From the NCBI GenBank assembly GCA_038251135.1, contig JBBSBR010000010.1, positions 1 through 30,525 of the forward strand: a DNA stretch of 30,525 nucleotides, read 5' to 3'. The position numbers were made by a program, and so were the translations under genes. The notes under the pieces were generated by a model. The model saw only the letters and a program-made list of their open reading frames with translations, had not been told where the DNA came from and ran no database searches. Below, piece by piece: positions 30,019 to 30,525 of the stretch (positions within the stretch are counted from its first letter, which is position 1; every line of letters starts with the position of its first letter). Source of the stretch: JBBSBR01 sp038251135. GTDB lineage: Bacteria; Patescibacteriota; Saccharimonadia; UBA4664.

Positions 30019-30525
30019 ATGGCGGCCCCGATTACCTCTAACCAAATTGCCCGCATTCGTGATGCTCAGCGCGACGTCTTAAAACAACGCCTGGTTGAGC
30101 TGGAAGTCTGTGAATACTGGGGCGTGATTTTTTCTCCGAAGGGAGTGGCTACCCTAACGAAGCAGGATATAGCCGGTTTTATGAGCTTCGCGCAGAATCA
30201 CCGCTGGCGCGAGATACACAAAGAAGACGTGGCGCAGGATATGGAAGCACTGAGAGCGTCGTTAAAAATATTGCTCGATTCGCCGCTATCGATTTCCGAA
30301 CGTCTCAATATGCTTGAACCTGGACGGGGTAAATATGCAATCCCCCACCTGGGCAAGGCTAAGCTCACGCCGATCCTGCTGGTTTCGAGTCCGAAGGAGT
30401 ACGGCGTCTGGAACGACTACAGCGAGCGCGCTTTGCGCGCTATGGGACTCTTCCCTGCGTTCGAGGCCGGCTCCCGTTTGGGGGACCAATATGCGTTGGT
30501 TAACGCTGTTTTGCTCAATTTGGCA
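30019..30525 (+). CDS. Unknown protein, C-terminus beyond the window
   Basis: The frame opens at ATG 30019 and stays open for 169 codons to the window edge. The protein starts MAAPITSNQIARIRDAQRDV and has helical, charged segments (RWREIHKEDVAQDMEALRAS, LSISERLNMLEPGRGKYAIP). It then reads HLGKAKLTPILLVSSPKEYG-VWNDYSERALRAMGL. The last pattern (hydrophobic stretch, then P-x-x-Y-x-V-W-N, then a helix ending in GL) is familiar from proteins of uncertain function that sit near restriction or DNA-processing genes, but I cannot name a family. No signal peptide. The gap to the divergent hydrolase gene is 130 bases and shows no clear promoter for this gene. Confidence 0.7.
   Translation, partial: MAAPITSNQIARIRDAQRDVLKQRLVELEVCEYWGVIFSPKGVATLTKQDIAGFMSFAQNHRWREIHKEDVAQDMEALRASLKILLDSPLSISERLNMLEPGRGKYAIPHLGKAKLTPILLVSSPKEYGVWNDYSERALRAMGLFPAFEAGSRLGDQYALVNAVLLNLA

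Noticed and set aside
1..30525. CRISPR arrays, insertion sequences, prophage or integron features
   Set aside because: No regularly spaced direct repeats, transposase, integrase or terminal inverted repeats were found on either strand.

Overview
The window looks like a chromosomal segment of a Patescibacteria/CPR bacterium, most likely Candidatus Saccharibacteria (TM7) or a close relative. This is inferred from gene content, not from a marker tree. Supporting signs are a monoderm-type surface (sortase, LPETG protein, no outer-membrane genes), a type IV pilin, the DUF3048 and zinc-ribbon/DUF4367 proteins, many short lineage-specific proteins, tight packing, and normal use of TGA as a stop (for example mreB and the AbrB-like gene), which argues against the code-25 lineages. 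I see no IS element, phage gene, CRISPR array, rRNA or pseudogene.

Layout. 1-5148: a truncated type IV pilin gene (-), divergent from a surface-polysaccharide cluster (+) made of a membrane-anchored TIM-barrel hydrolase-like protein, a processive GT2 glycosyltransferase, a 58-residue LPETG protein and a secreted polysaccharide deacetylase with three carbohydrate-binding-like repeats. 5165-7046: a histidine kinase and a receiver-only response regulator (-). 7126-9579: envelope proteins (FKBP isomerase, RlpA-like, DUF3048). 9681-13030: a 67-residue protein, gltX, an unknown gene and a zinc-ribbon/DUF4367 membrane protein (-). 13098-16217: an overlapping operon mreB, O-antigen-ligase-like, WecB/TagA-like glycosyltransferase (-). 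16302-19054: a PEGA/beta-propeller protein (+), tRNA-Leu(CAA) (-) and a sortase (+). 19062-24354: DNA repair and small genes (nfo, a NAD(P)HX-dehydratase-like protein, a RecD/Dda-like helicase, a coiled-coil protein, a thermonuclease, mscL). 24351-26191: an AbrB-like regulator with a DHA2 drug-efflux pump. 26278-30525: a TrmA/RlmD-like RNA methyltransferase, exonuclease I, an alpha/beta hydrolase and a truncated unknown gene.

Common themes. Many products are surface-directed: a single N-terminal anchor, a Pro/Thr/Ser/Ala-rich linker and an extracytoplasmic domain. The polysaccharide cluster, the mreB operon, the sortase with its small LPETG protein, RlpA and DUF3048 fit the building and remodelling of a monoderm cell wall.

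The most striking non-gene signal is promoter architecture. About ten genes have a sigma70-like -10 box ending only 6-8 nt before the ATG, several with a -35 box at exactly 17 nt, which predicts leaderless mRNAs. Others (pilin, GT2, the 67-residue gene, the coiled-coil gene, sortase) have a leader with a Shine-Dalgarno site. The clearest regulatory site is a 15-bp palindrome lying inside the -35/-10 spacer of the AbrB/efflux operon. All family calls are from motif recognition by eye; no database search was run.
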